Positions 10,921 through 21,747 of a DNA stretch of 64,000 nt are shown here, piece by piece. The stretch covers positions 62,001 through 126,000 of the forward strand of contig JAYEVG010000042.1 in the NCBI GenBank assembly GCA_036346395.1, given 5' to 3'. The notes beneath the pieces were generated by a model. It ran no database searches. It was given only the letters and a program-made list of their open reading frames with translations, and was not told the DNA's origin. Source of the DNA: Hsuehochloa calcarea. Taxonomy: Eukaryota; Streptophyta; Magnoliopsida; Poales; Poaceae. Position 1 is the first letter of the stretch; each line of letters starts with the position of its first letter. Position numbers and translations under genes: made by a program.

Positions 10921-11397
10921 AGACGCCATCGGCTAACCGTCACTGTTCGGTTACCATTGCCCAGGGCGTGGTAAAAAACTCTAAAGTTTCGAGTTCGACC
11001 ACACACCTGGAAAGTACGCCTTCGATTGGAGACAGTTATAACCCGGAATCCCCCTTCTTGATAGGAATTACTTCGAGTCGTGAGTCATTGTCTTTCGACT
11101 ACATATCGAGCTAGGAGGGCTTGACCACCAGTGGTGCTAGTAGCATCTAAGAGGTCGTTGCCTTCCCTGCAGTCCTAATCACTCTCCACGTGACGGGTTC
11201 CAGGATGTTGCTTGCCGTACATACCCTTCTAGCACTTGTCCGAATGGCGAGAACTCCGGCAATGAGGGACATTTCAATATTCATGAGCGTAAGTGATGTC
11301 CTAGAGGCGGTCGCACTTCGCCGAGAGATTCCTCAGCAGACTCGGACATAGATGATACCAAAGCTTCCAGGAGAAAAAGGACTGCGGCCTAGGAGAG
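9820..11397. other. Duplicated upstream block and unassigned sequence, no gene
   Basis: 9820-10920 is the outer copy of the callose synthase upstream region. 10921-11397 is single-copy in this window and encodes nothing I recognise. It forms the left flank of the solo LTR S0, and its continuation should be at 36690 if that LTR is removed. Confidence 0.5.
11393..11397. repeat. Target-site duplication GAGAG of S0 (left copy; right copy 36685-36689)
   Basis: Identical 5-bp direct repeats border the LTR termini 25 kb apart, as expected from a gypsy integrase. The match supports joining the three split LTR pieces into one element. Confidence 0.8.
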
Positions 11398-12414
11398 TGT
11401 AACATCCCAATTTTTGTATCATTTTAAAATTTTCAAAATAAAAAGAATCAGTTGAATTTTATTGAGTTGTTTAAATCTTAATTTGAAATTTTAAAAACTA
11501 AAACAATTTAGTATGAATAAATCAAACTTCTATTAAATTCAAAACTATTTTATTTGCATTCCTTAGGTCCCAAGGTATTTCCTGGAATTTTAAAAGGCTT
11601 TTTCTATTTTCCAAAAATGAAAAATAATTTATGTGCAAAAATGAAGAACCAAATTTAAGTTGGAAATAATTTATTTAAGATCAAGATAATTCAGGGAATT
11701 TTTGTGAAATTTTTCAGAATTTTGAACTGTAATTGCCATTTTCTAGAAGTCCTTTTGATTTCTTGTAATTTCTAGCAATGAAAAATAATTTTATGTTCAA
11801 AAATAAAAACTAAATTTGTGCTAAAAAAATATGTTATTTAAGCTCTAAATACCCTATTTAATTACTCTGAAAATTTATACAATGTTTAGAGCTATTTTAC
11901 TATTTTTCAAGTTTAAAAAGAATTTTAAAAAAATTTAAAATAATTACTGTCTGAAAACAGAATTAATTTTTTTTACTCAAAATGTTGTATTAAGTTTCTG
12001 AGAGTGAATTTGCCGGAGTTGAATTGTTATTTGTTCCGATTTAATTAGCGTCTTTTCGAATTTTCAAAAGAAAAATATCTATTTTCCACATTTATTAATG
12101 ATTTTCCGTTACCAGCCAGAACAATAACCAATACAGGTTACCACCGCTTAACTCCGGCCATAACTTCTGCGATTAATTCTGACCAATCCGTTATTCCTTT
12201 GCCCCCTATAAATTGGGCCGTAGGCTCTCCATCCCATTCCCCACAACGTACTCACTCAGTTTTCGCTAAAGCCTCTCAGAGCCCTCTCTGCTAGCCCTTC
12301 ATCTCCAAGTCTGGCGAGTACTCTGACGAGCCCGATCTCCTCGTCTGTTGCTCTGTTATGCACCAAATTTTACAAGTGAGTTCCTCTTAAAATTCCCTAC
12401 ATTTCTATTGATGA

Positions 12415-13528
12415 TGATGAGGATATCACTACTAATTATGAGGTTGTTCATGAAGGAAGAACTAAACTTCTAAAACAACAGGTGCATTTGTTTCTTAATG
12501 AGTTTCCTTGTGTTTTCCATGAGAATTGGATACTACTTAAAATCAATACTTTGTGCATTCTCAGGTTTGACAAACTTAAAGTCTTTGGAACCGAGAGGGA
12601 GGCCGGAGCCAAAGTAATGGAGGAGCACAAAGAGGAAGGTAACCATATTTGTTGCCTACTGATGAAGGTCAAAGCGGTTGGGAAGAAGAAAGTCAAGTAG
12701 TCCATGCGGCTGATAAAGGAGGAAAGAAGCCCGTGTGATGGGAGAGCAAAAGGGGACTTAAAGCTCAAGTTTTGGATAAGATTTTCAAGCCCAATTCAGA
12801 TCTCCTACAACCCCAACCGAAATCAAATTCGGAATCAACTCAGAATTCAATTCGGATTCGGAATTAGCCTCAAATTCGGATTCGGAATCAGCAGGACAGT
12901 CCGGAGTAAAAAAGTCATAACTTTCTCATACGAAGTCCGATTGAGGTGTTTTTGGGCTTGTTGGAAAGCTAACTTCAAGCATGATCCAACGGATCCTGGA
13001 TCACTTCGAAATTCCTCCGGAGTCAAAAGATATAACCAAAACAATATAACGGTTGTAAAACTAGAGTTTCCTTTTTGTTTTAGATTGAGTCGGAATTGGA
13101 GTAGAAGTTCTAATTCCGAATTAGAGTAGGAGTTGGGCCTCTTGGCCAGCCATGAAGAGGAGAAGGGGCACTATATATTGAGGGTTAGACCCCCATTATA
13201 ACCTCAGACCAGTTTATGCATAAGAATAGAAACATAGCTATTGCTCGTTCTTTCGAAACCAGAGTTCATGCGAGGACTTTGAGAGAGGACTAGGCGATCC
13301 ATTGGTTCGTTCTGCAATTCAAGGTCAAGCCGTCGTTCCATTTGGAATTGGGGACTTGGCGATCGTCGTTCGTGGTCTCGCGACGATCAACTATCCGGTG
13401 TGTTTTGGGCGTATTCCAAAGAGTTGAGGGTTCGTGCATTGCCGCGAGTGTTCAGCTAGCGACATCGTCTACTTCGCATCAGTTATCCACGGTTCCTCAC
13501 CGAGAAGATCGGGCATTCCCCCGTACCA
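12415..13528 (+). repeat. E1 5' LTR
   Basis: TGATGAGGATATC … CCCCCGTACCA. The first 290 bases stay open and encode the polyprotein tail …EGRTKLLKQQVHLFLNEF. A TATA-like CTATATATTG lies at 13171-13180, so U3 is about 750-790 bp and transcription probably starts near 13200. Confidence 0.92.
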
Positions 13529-13530
13529 TA

Positions 13531-13540
13531 TGGTATCAGA
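13531..13540 (+). other. E1 primer binding site (initiator-Met tRNA)
   Basis: TGGTATCAGA two bases after the LTR is complementary to the 3' end of plant initiator-Met tRNA, the usual primer for minus-strand synthesis in plant gypsy elements. Confidence 0.85.
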
Positions 13541-14733
13541 TTCTAGGTTTACTCGGTGAGAGTTTTTTTTACCCTTAGTTTAGTTTTTTTTCTGTCCTAT
13601 AGTCCACTAAACCGAAAATTGCAACACAAAAATTCCAAACCCTAGTTTCAATCTGTTATTTCTTGTGAGTTTTGTTAGGTTTTAGTCCATTAGAATTTTT
13701 TGTTTAGTGCTGATCTAAGTGTTTCCTTTGCGTACCTTGTTCCTTGTTTCCTTCCAAAAAAAAACCAAAAAAAAAAATTCCAAAATTCAAATTCAGTCCC
13801 TAAACTCAATTTTCGTTAAATCCGAGTTCAATTGGTACACTGTTTGTAATTCGGTCGTAACTTTTGCGTCCGAGCTCCGCTTCACTTATATCCTTTCATC
13901 TTGTGAGACTAGCTTTTGATATTATTTTAGGGCTGCTTATTGAATATTGTTTAAACCTTGCTGAATTTTTGGGCTTATGCACCCACGCGGGTAGCAAAAC
14001 ACTTTCGGCCATTGAGAAAAGCAAAAAAAAAAGGCAGCCGCACAATAGCAAGAGCCACGGCATTGAGAAAAAAAAGAGTATATAAAAACTGAGAGCAAAA
14101 AAAAACCTTTTGAGAAAGAAAAGAGGAAGAAAAATACAATTCTTTTGCCGATTGCTACAGATCATGCATTTTATTGGTTGCTACAGTACCAGCCCATCAT
14201 TATTTCAGATTGTGTAGTCATTTTTTTTATTTGAGCAATCTTGTGCCCTACTATTTTCACTTGCAATTGGCTAGCGTCTCTCTTAGTACTTGGTGCAAAA
14301 CGAGCTAGCCTGATCTCATTTTCAGATCCCTTCTTGCTAGCTCATTTCTTTGTTTGCATTGAGTCATATTTTTCTTTGCGTGTGCGTTCATCCACTTCGC
14401 TTACACCTTTTGGATCAGCACATAGGCAAAAGAATCTAGCTTGGATCATTACTTAACTTTACAACAACTTGAATATCAGTTTGCATAGGTTATACACATA
14501 CCATACCAAACTCCACCTACACCCGTTCGTGTACTACCTTTGCTTTTGGTTACGCTCATACATTACCGGGTTGAGATCGTTCGCTATCACAAGTGTCGTT
14601 TTGCAGTCCTTGATTCACTCTGGAACGGTAAGCTTATCTTGTTTTCAGGACAGTGAGTTGCGAGAGTAGAGAGAGAGCTGTTTTGTTTTACTAATCTGGA
14701 TATAATCGCGTTTGCTATTTGTGAGTTGTTGCC
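13541..14733 (+). other. E1 untranslated leader
   Basis: About 1.2 kb without a convincing ORF. It has poly-A tracts near 13757-13778 and 14019-14105, and it is related to the E4 leader at about 61990-62860 (both carry TGAGTTTTGTTA…TTTTAGTCCATTAGA or close to it). It probably contains the packaging signal. Confidence 0.6.
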
Positions 14734-16236
14734 ATGTCAGGTCATCATGAGGATCTATCAGTTACATGGATGGAGTACACTCGCTTGCGCAGGATGCTAC
14801 AAAAGCAACTTCTTGATCGTGATAATGGTGTGCGCAATGAGCTTGGGGCCGTTCGGTACAAATTGAACAACCTCGGGGAGGAGGTTACGCAGCTACGTAC
14901 GGACATCAACAACAACTTCTTGGAGCTGCGCACCATGTTCAACCACCCCAATATGCATCGTAAGGATTTTGTCACTAAGCCTAAATTTTCTATCCCTATA
15001 TTTTCAGGTCGTGCAAATGTGGAAGAATACCTTAATTGGGAGCTTGAAATTGATACAATATTTCGGATGCACAACTATTCCAATGAGAGGAAGCTCTTAC
15101 TTGCGTCCAATGGTTTGGTTGATTATGCCACACATTGGTGGGAGCGATTTGTTCGTATGCGTATGGAGCGCCATGAATTGCCGATTACCACCTGGGAGCA
15201 GATGAAACAGCATTTGCGTGCACGTTTTGTACCTTACCACTACAAGCGTTCCCTAGTGGAAAAATTGACAGGGTTGCGACAAGGTTTGAAGTCCACTTAT
15301 GTGACACAAGAGAAGGAGACCGAGCATGGGATTTTCCCGGCTTCATGTAGTATTGCTCCATTGCTTCATGAAGAGATTGTGGTTACTCGTGATTGCTCCA
15401 TTGCTAACCCACAATCTTTGGTGGATGCGATGCATCCAAACCCATGTGAGAATGAGAGCCACATAGCCAAAACCACATTGAGTGAGAATGATAAAGAGCG
15501 TGAGCTGTGTGATTCCACCAAATATGAGGTTGAGAGCATCTCCATTGAGTGTGAGAGAGATACACCAACAGAAAAGAGAGAAGTAGATGATAGCCAAAGT
15601 GTTGTTACTGCTGAAATTAACGATTTACTCGCTACTTCTAGTGTTATTTCTCACATTGTGCAGGTTGATATTAAAGAAGAGGAATTGAATGTTCAACAAC
15701 CAGCATCGTTGGAAGTAAAAGACGAGGAGATAACCACGGTTGGGGATGGAGTGCTTGCTGCCCCGTGGTCTTGTCATGATGATTTGATAGCTACAACACC
15801 TACAATAACCGAGAAGGACACTAAAGGTAACAATAATGGTGTTGAATTCAATATTCATCACGCAAAGGTACGTAAGTGTGAAAACTCTAGTGTTCCTTTG
15901 AATATTCTATGTTCTGAATTTAATACGCTTAATTTATGTAATGTGGAATTGATTACTCATGATAAAGTTCTTACTAGAATATCCCCTGATGTATCTTTAT
16001 GCTATCTCATGTTCGATGAACCCATAGAGCTATCTAGTGTAATTGAGAGAGTATCTGAAATTACGTGTTTGAAATCGCTAGCTAGTACCTACACAGTCAC
16101 TTATAAATTTAATTTGATTGGAAATTTTGGTGTAGACAACACGTTTCATGTTTCTCGAATATGCATTACTTGTGATCAGCTTGCTGAATTGAAAAATGCA
16201 TGCTTGGAACAAACCATCGCTTGGCAACTGTCATGA
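14734..16236 (+). CDS. gag: E1 Gag plus conserved C-terminal region of unknown function
   Basis: 500 codons from ATG 14734. Residues about 18-68 look like a coiled coil. Residues about 83-190 are a retrotransposon Gag core (KPKFSIPIFSGRANVEEYLN, DYATHWWERF, WEQMKQHLRARFVPYHYKR). The usual following Gag segment (YY.E.……) and zinc knuckle are missing; the frame passes straight into an acidic, low-complexity linker (about 190-400). Residues about 411-490 (KVLTRI, SLCYLM, TYKFNLIGNFGV, SRICITCDQLAELK) match a region in E2 at 21316-21618. That shared region is not reverse transcriptase, integrase or protease, and I do not recognise it. Gag would form the particle; the role of the C-terminal part is unknown. 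The ORF ends in a frameshift relative to E2. Confidence 0.85.
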   Translation: MSGHHEDLSVTWMEYTRLRRMLQKQLLDRDNGVRNELGAVRYKLNNLGEEVTQLRTDINNNFLELRTMFNHPNMHRKDFVTKPKFSIPIFSGRANVEEYLNWELEIDTIFRMHNYSNERKLLLASNGLVDYATHWWERFVRMRMERHELPITTWEQMKQHLRARFVPYHYKRSLVEKLTGLRQGLKSTYVTQEKETEHGIFPASCSIAPLLHEEIVVTRDCSIANPQSLVDAMHPNPCENESHIAKTTLSENDKERELCDSTKYEVESISIECERDTPTEKREVDDSQSVVTAEINDLLATSSVISHIVQVDIKEEELNVQQPASLEVKDEEITTVGDGVLAAPWSCHDDLIATTPTITEKDTKGNNNGVEFNIHHAKVRKCENSSVPLNILCSEFNTLNLCNVELITHDKVLTRISPDVSLCYLMFDEPIELSSVIERVSEITCLKSLASTYTVTYKFNLIGNFGVDNTFHVSRICITCDQLAELKNACLEQTIAWQLS

Positions 16237-16728
16237 TCACTTAGAGATGAGTTTAAATGTGAGTGTCTACTGTTTAGACATATTTGTAAAGCCTGCTCAG
16301 TCATCTTTTGTTGAACAATCATGTACAAACAATCAGAGTAGTGCAATTGAAGAATGGAATAAACAAACAGTTTTATCGTCTACATTATATAAAACTGATG
16401 TTGTAAGGATGAAATATGATTATATGAGCAATTTGTCTACATTTGAAAATGAATTTTGTCTGTCCATTCATAATTTCGATACATACTTACAAAAGTCAAA
16501 GACAACTTCATTTCATGGGTGGGACAATAATGTGCATCAAAGGCATGTCGAGATGAATACATCACATCTATCTAATGGCTATTGTTATACTATTCCTGAT
16601 CTTCAAAACCAAAGGGTTTGTAAAACGGATGATAAATACATATACCATGCATATACATTGTTTCCTTTGTCTATCACATTTTCAGGCTATCAAAAGCCGA
16701 GGACGGCTTTTCTTGAAGAAAGGGAGGA
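16237..16728 (+). pseudogene. E1 C-terminal continuation of the unknown region, shifted frame
   Basis: The frame open from 16196 carries on the E2-like protein after the 14734-16236 frame ends. MKYDYMSNLSTF (about 16410) matches LKYDYMDKLYLIP in E2, and SFHGWDNN corresponds to its DYSWANNTMSFY. The frame then runs through GYQKPRTAFLEERED and across the polypurine tract into the 3' LTR to stop at 17021-17023. A frameshift near 16200 is the simplest reading; programmed frameshifting is possible but unsupported. Confidence 0.6.
16716..16728 (+). other. E1 polypurine tract
   Basis: AAGAAAGGGAGGA directly precedes the 3' LTR start TGATGAGG. It primes plus-strand synthesis and here is also coding sequence for the LTR-spanning ORF. 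Confidence 0.85.
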
Positions 16729-17851
16729 TGATGAGGATATCTCTACTAATTATGAGGTTGTTCATGAAGGAAGAACTAAACTTCTAAAACAACAGGTGCA
16801 TTTGTTTCTTAATGAGTTTCCTTGTGTTTTCCATGGGAATTGGATACTACTTAAAATCAATACTTTGTGCATTCTCAGGTTTGATAAACTTAAAGTCTTT
16901 GGAACCGAGAGGGAGGAGAGGGAGGCCGGAGCCAAAGTAATGGAGGAGCACAAAGAGGAAGGTAACCATATTTGTTGCCTACTGATGAAGGTCAAAGCGG
17001 TTGGGAAGGAGAAAGTCAAGTAGTCCATGCGGCTGATAAAGGAGGAAAGAAGCCCGTGTGATGGGAGAGCAAAAGGGGACTTAAAGCTCAAGTTTTGGAT
17101 AAGATTTTCAAGCCCAATTCAGATCTCCCACAACCCCAACTGAAATCAAATTCGGAATCAACTCAGAATTCAATTCGGATTCGGAATCAGCCTCAAATTC
17201 GGATTCGGAATCAGCAGGACAGTCCGGAGTAAAAAAGTCATAACTTTCTCATACGAAGTCCGATTGAGGTGTTTTTGGGCTTGTTGGAAAGCTAACTTCA
17301 AGCACGATCCAACGGATCCTGGATCACTCCGAAATTCCTCCGGAGTCAAAAGATATAACTGAAACAATATAACGGTTGTAAAACTAGAGTTTCTTTTTTG
17401 TTTTAGATTGAGTCGGAATTGGAGTAGAAGTTCTAATTCTGAATTAGAGTAGGAGTAGGGCCTCTTGGCCAGCCATGAAGAGGAGAAGGGGCACTATATA
17501 TTGAGGGTTAGACCCCCATTGTAACCTCTGACCAGTTTATGCATAAGAATAGAAACATAGCTATTGCTTGTTCTTTCGAAACCAGAGTTCATGCGAGGAC
17601 TTTGAGAGAGGACTAGGCGATCCATTGGTTCGTTCTGCAATTCAAGGTCAAGCCGTCGTTCCATTGGGAATTGGGGACTTGACGATCGTCGTTCGTGGTC
17701 TCGCGACGATCAACTATCCGGTGTGTTTTGGGCGTATTCCAAAGAGTTGAGGGTTCGTGCATTGGCGCGAGTGTTCAGCTAGCGACATCGTCTATTTCGC
17801 ATCAGTTATCCACGGTTCCTCACCGAGAAGATCGGGCATCCCCCCGTATCA
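16729..17851 (+). repeat. E1 3' LTR
   Basis: Mirrors 12415-13528 and ends CCCCCGTATCA. The TATA-like CTATATATT lies near 17494-17502. It has an extra GGAGAG-type insertion near 16915 relative to the 5' LTR. Confidence 0.92.
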
Positions 17852-18924
17852 GATGAGGTCATCCCTATCACTCCATCTTCTTCTCCTCCTACACAAGTAT
17901 ATGGTGATGATATTATAATAGACTTGCCTTCTGATCCTATCACTCGAGCTCGAGCTAAGAAGATGCATGATCAGACGACCTTGTTTTTTAAAGAGCATGT
18001 TATTAATTTTAGCAAGTATTTTACATTATCTAATACTTGTACTTGTTCTCGGGTTTAAGGGAGGAGAAGAATGGCTGTCACAGGTGGTACAGGAGACGGC
18101 ACCACTTTGTATATTAGCGATTCCAACACGACTAAAAGAAGGTAGGAGACGGGCTCGATGCTGCCCTGAGTCTACGCGTCAAGATCATCAAAAGGAAGTC
18201 TGCCGGCCGTCACATGTTCTAACCAAGCGTCAAGGCCTAACATACACATATATTCCTGATCAACTCCACGTTACGTGTACTGCTACTGCTATCGGTACAT
18301 TTCGTATTAGTGCCATGCATGCATCCAAGCAGCAGTGAATGCTTTGGAGATGGCCAGCGCACCTTGTCAATCAGCCGAGCCATGCAAGAAAGAAACGTGT
18401 GGGAGACAAGCTGGGAGAATTAGAACCAAAGTCACGCACGTCTACAACATCAATACGGGTGGAATCAATTCCAATATGGATTTCCTTTTATGTTCATATT
18501 ATTTCCAAAACATAGTTATGTATTTCCTTTTCTTAGTCTGTTTGCATTGTTGCGTGCGTGTGGGGGTGGGGGGACATAGGCCTAAGGCTTCGGCCGTGTA
18601 TAACTTTTATGCATATGAATTGAACACGAAGATATTGCTTGTTCTTTTATTCTAGAATTTCATATGAGAATTTCAGAGAGAGAATTAGGCGATCCATTGT
18701 TCGTTCTGCAAGTCAAGGTCAAGTTTACTTTTCTGCTGGGAATTGAGGGCTTGGCAATCTCCGCTTGTGGTCTAGCGGCGATCATCCCAGTGCATGTCGG
18801 CGAATATCCATAGAGCTGCAAGTCTGTACACTGGCGTGTGGTGTACAGCTGAACGTTGTTCGTCGTCAAACACCAGTTATCCACGGTTCTACTCGAGAAG
18901 ACTGAGCCACCCCGTATCATCTAT

Positions 18925-19857
18925 TCAAGCATAATTTTAATTTCCTTGTTCATTCACCGCTGTCACAAAAGCACCGACGGCCACCTCTTCTTCCCCAACT
19001 CTAGCGGCATCTTCGGCAAGCTCTCCTGGCACGTCAACCATTGATCATCAAATTTTTACTAGAGTATCCTCAAGATATCCTCTACAACGTCTCGTTTCAG
19101 TTTCACTTGGTGTTCACCGGAGCACCACCGGCCACCTCTTCTTCCCCAAAGACCGGCGACAACTCCGTTGAGCTCGTTCTCTTCATTAGTTTGGTTTTTT
19201 CGCGAGCTCTTTTACCTACACGTTCCTTTAAGCATTATCTTCCTTTATATTCAAGTAGAATTTTGTTATTCTCAATAATTCACGGCTGGCCATGTTGGAT
19301 TCCCCCTTTATTAATTTCCTAAATTACTACCATTTCTTGAGAATTTAAAACTTTCAGATGCTCGTTCTCCTTCATACGAACTATGATTCAGTCGATTCTT
19401 CCTTCTAAATTCATCCAAATTCAATATATCTGTATCAGTACCTATTGTATATATTTTTGGATTTTATTTTAATTTATAGTTATTTATTTATCTCATTTTG
19501 GGCATATAGACTCCGATGTTGCTGAGGTCAACTTGGACCAATCTGCAGGAGTAACTTAAATCTTTGATGAAGGCAAGTTATAGACCTTTGATCATGTTGT
19601 ACCTATTTTTACAAAAAATATATTATTTTATATCAACATGCATGCTAATTTTATATCAATTGTTTTCGGGAGTAGCTAATTACCTAATTGACATTATGCC
19701 ACCTTGAATATTGTGAATATCGTGTATCCTTTGACACCATAGGTTGGGTTGTTATTAGTTGGATATAATTGTAATACCAACATAGGTGGCGTAGTATGCT
19801 TAGTCATGCTTAGTTGTATGATGGGTTCCTATACACAATATTAATCTTGATAACTTG
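18925..19857 (+). other. Middle segment of solo LTR S0
   Basis: LTR sequence related to 36855-37490 and to the F2 LTR; no gene. CCGGCCACCTCTTCTTCCCC recurs (about 18978-18997 and 19128-19147), marking a partial internal duplication of about 150 bp. The GCAAGTTATAGACCTTTGATCATG block (19572-19595) matches 41142-41162. Confidence 0.65.
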
Positions 19858-20813
19858 TGATGAAGACGGTGTGCTCGATCTTTCGATGAAATTGATAAAT
19901 ATTGATTTTAGTGGAGGCGACTCTCGCGATCCGACTACAACCGTACGATGACGCTTGTGCCTTAGCAATCGTCGAACCAACTCTGAGATGTTATTGACCC
20001 GCTGGAAGCACGATCAACCTGACCACGAAGGTCTATTCCTGGATGCAATCGAAGAACACGTAAGAACAAGATAAAACACAATCTGATGTATTGCAAATAT
20101 TTATGAAATTTGATAAGGTGGGATTCCGAAGGATGTCTTAACAGGTGGTCGTTCGACACAACTGAAGAACAATAGTTTGCACAAGGGCTAAACCTTAACT
20201 CAACGAAATGCAAGAAAACTAAAAGGGTGCGACCTCCTTATATAGGGAAGGGCAAGCCACAAATCTAAAAGAAATAGCGGGGTGGGACTAAACCCATAGA
20301 ATTACTATTTACGTGAACAGTACCACACCCCTAGTTGGGCCGTCATCATATGGGCCAAGTTGAGTATGATTATAAAGCCCAATTTGGCCAAATAGGTGAT
20401 GTAACATCTTCTTTTGACAATTCTAAAGTCTACAGAAATAATTTGAAGGTGAGGCTAAATCCATTGGAAAGCTCTCGGAATAAGCTTTCCAACAAGCCCA
20501 AGAACACCCTAATCGGACTCCGTTTGCAAACGTTACATCTGTTTTAAGTTGGTGCTATCAGGTTGATTTCGGAGGCCGAACTGGATTCCAAAACGGGTCC
20601 AGCTCGAACTGCTTGCTTCTCTTGGACCAAAAGTGACATGGAGCTGCACATATATATATTTCATCTTTAGGTAGCATCATATACTTTATATAATATAAAT
20701 ACACTCCTAAAAATGAGCTCATCTGATAATTTAAGTGAAGCGTACAGGCTCTTGTAATTGGAATTACAGGCATAGCAAATGTGGTTGTATTCATAGGGGT
20801 CATGTCCTCATCA
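19858..20813 (-). repeat. E2 3' LTR
   Basis: On the minus strand the first roughly 270 bases are open and encode DEDMTPMNTTTFAMPVIPIT, then RACTLHLNYQMSSFLGVY, a polyprotein tail of PITRAR type. A TATA-like CCCTATATAAGGAGG lies at about 20235-20249 on the minus strand. The corresponding site in the other LTR reads CCCTATGTAAGG (about 25629-25640). Confidence 0.88.
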
Positions 20814-20830
20814 TCCCCCCTTCTTAAAAA
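20814..20830 (-). other. E2 polypurine tract
   Basis: On the minus strand TTTTTAAGAAGGGGGGA immediately precedes the LTR start TGATGAGG. It is the plus-strand primer site. Confidence 0.85.
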
Positions 20831-20958
20831 CAAAGCCGTCCTCGGCTTTCGATAAGCTGAAAATAGGGTAACAAAGAAGCCAAGGTGTATGCATGGTATA
20901 TGTATATGTCATCTGTTTTAACTGTTCTTCGTTGTTGCACAATTAATGTTATAACACA

Positions 20959-21742
20959 TCAGCGATCATAAAAGCTCATTGTATTATTAGCCCAAGAATA
21001 ATCATATATGTTAATGAGCAAAATAAAATTTCTCACACAACAATTATTGCAACTAGTTTTGCAAATGTAAGTGAAGCATTTACACAATTCAAATATCTGA
21101 AGTTGTAAACTTGTAGTGGTAGTACATATAGGCAAATCTACAACCTTTGGAATCAAATAAAGTTTATCCATATAATCATATTTCAATTGAGCGTTAGCAA
21201 ATTCATCTAGCAAGGGTGAAAAGATTTGAAAGTTTTTCCATACTTCAATATTATTATGCAGATTGTCATTACTAGATGGTACAATAAGAAATGAACACAT
21301 AGGCATTGGATGAACACTAAAGTTTATTTTCCTCTCATACTGAACAAGATTCGACACACAAGAATTGTTGTTTAAAATAGTAAGCTTCAATTCATCTATG
21401 TGATCACAAGTTATGCATATTCGATATACAAGAAATTGATTCTCTACACCATAATCTCCAATCAAATTAAACTTATATCCAGGGGTGTACGCACTAGACA
21501 AGGAGATTGTACATGCAATTTCAGAAACTTTCTCCATAGCATGTGACAATTTCATAGGTGGCTCCAACATAATGTAACATAAAGAATCAGCAGGATAAAT
21601 TCTAGTTAAAACTTCTTTATGTCTAACCAATTCCACAGTATCATTATATGTGATTGATTCAACACATGAATTGCTCAAAACGGTGGACAATTCAATTATG
21701 TTATCACATGGTGAACTCAAGTCAACAGGTAAATCAACAAGA
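20959..21742 (-). CDS. E2 conserved region of unknown function (downstream of Gag)
   Basis: About 260 codons on the minus strand, ending at 20959 before the polypurine tract. The block VLTRIYPADSLCYIMLEPP, then VSEIACTISL, YKFNLIGDYGVENQFLVYRI and CITCDHIDELK matches the end of the E1 ORF (15964-16190) at most hydrophobic and aromatic positions. A later part, LKYDYMDKLYLIPKVVDLPI, matches E1 in its shifted frame. The 5' side is cut off from Gag by solo LTR S2. The paired PCDN…DLSAPCDN/DLSSPCDN repeats on both sides of S2 show that the frame was continuous before insertion. Cysteine-rich end (CKCFTYICKTSCNNCC). No known family is recognised. It replaces pol by position. Confidence 0.75.
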
Positions 21743-21747
21743 TTATC

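Larger units (their letters stand above)
12415..17851 (+). mobile_element. E1: complete non-autonomous Ty3/gypsy-type LTR retrotransposon
   Basis: 5' LTR 12415-13528 (1,114 bp), primer binding site 13531-13540, leader, a gag-containing ORF, polypurine tract 16716-16728, and 3' LTR 16729-17851 (1,123 bp). Target duplication GATGA at 12410-12414 and 17852-17856. The LTRs are nearly identical; differences are mainly C/T or A/G substitutions plus one small indel in a GGAGGAGAGG run, so this is a fairly young insertion. There is no protease, reverse transcriptase, RNase H or integrase, so it would need enzymes in trans. Confidence 0.93.
12409..18919 (+). mobile_element. Solo LTR S1 (TGATGAGG family), split by E1
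   Basis: Begins TGATGA (12409-12414), is interrupted by E1, resumes at 17857 (GGTCATCCC…) and ends CCCGTATCA at 18919. Net length is about 1,069 bp. The 5-bp duplication TCTAT flanks it (12404-12408 and 18920-18924). Its 5' part reads …DLPSDPITRARAKKMHDQT (about 17920-17977), a polyprotein C-terminus encoded inside the LTR. Its 3' part (18640-18919) is clearly related to the end of the E1 LTR (shared TAGGCGATCCATTG and TTATCCACGGTTC). Confidence 0.85.

Noticed and set aside
13640..14165. Short open frames in the E1 leader
   Set aside because: Under 100 codons, A/T low complexity, not conserved in the E4 leader.
17857..18060. Pol C-terminus (ITRARAKK) as evidence for a truncated full element
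   Set aside because: The TCTAT duplication and TGATGA start show it is the coding part of a solo LTR, not a separate internal region.
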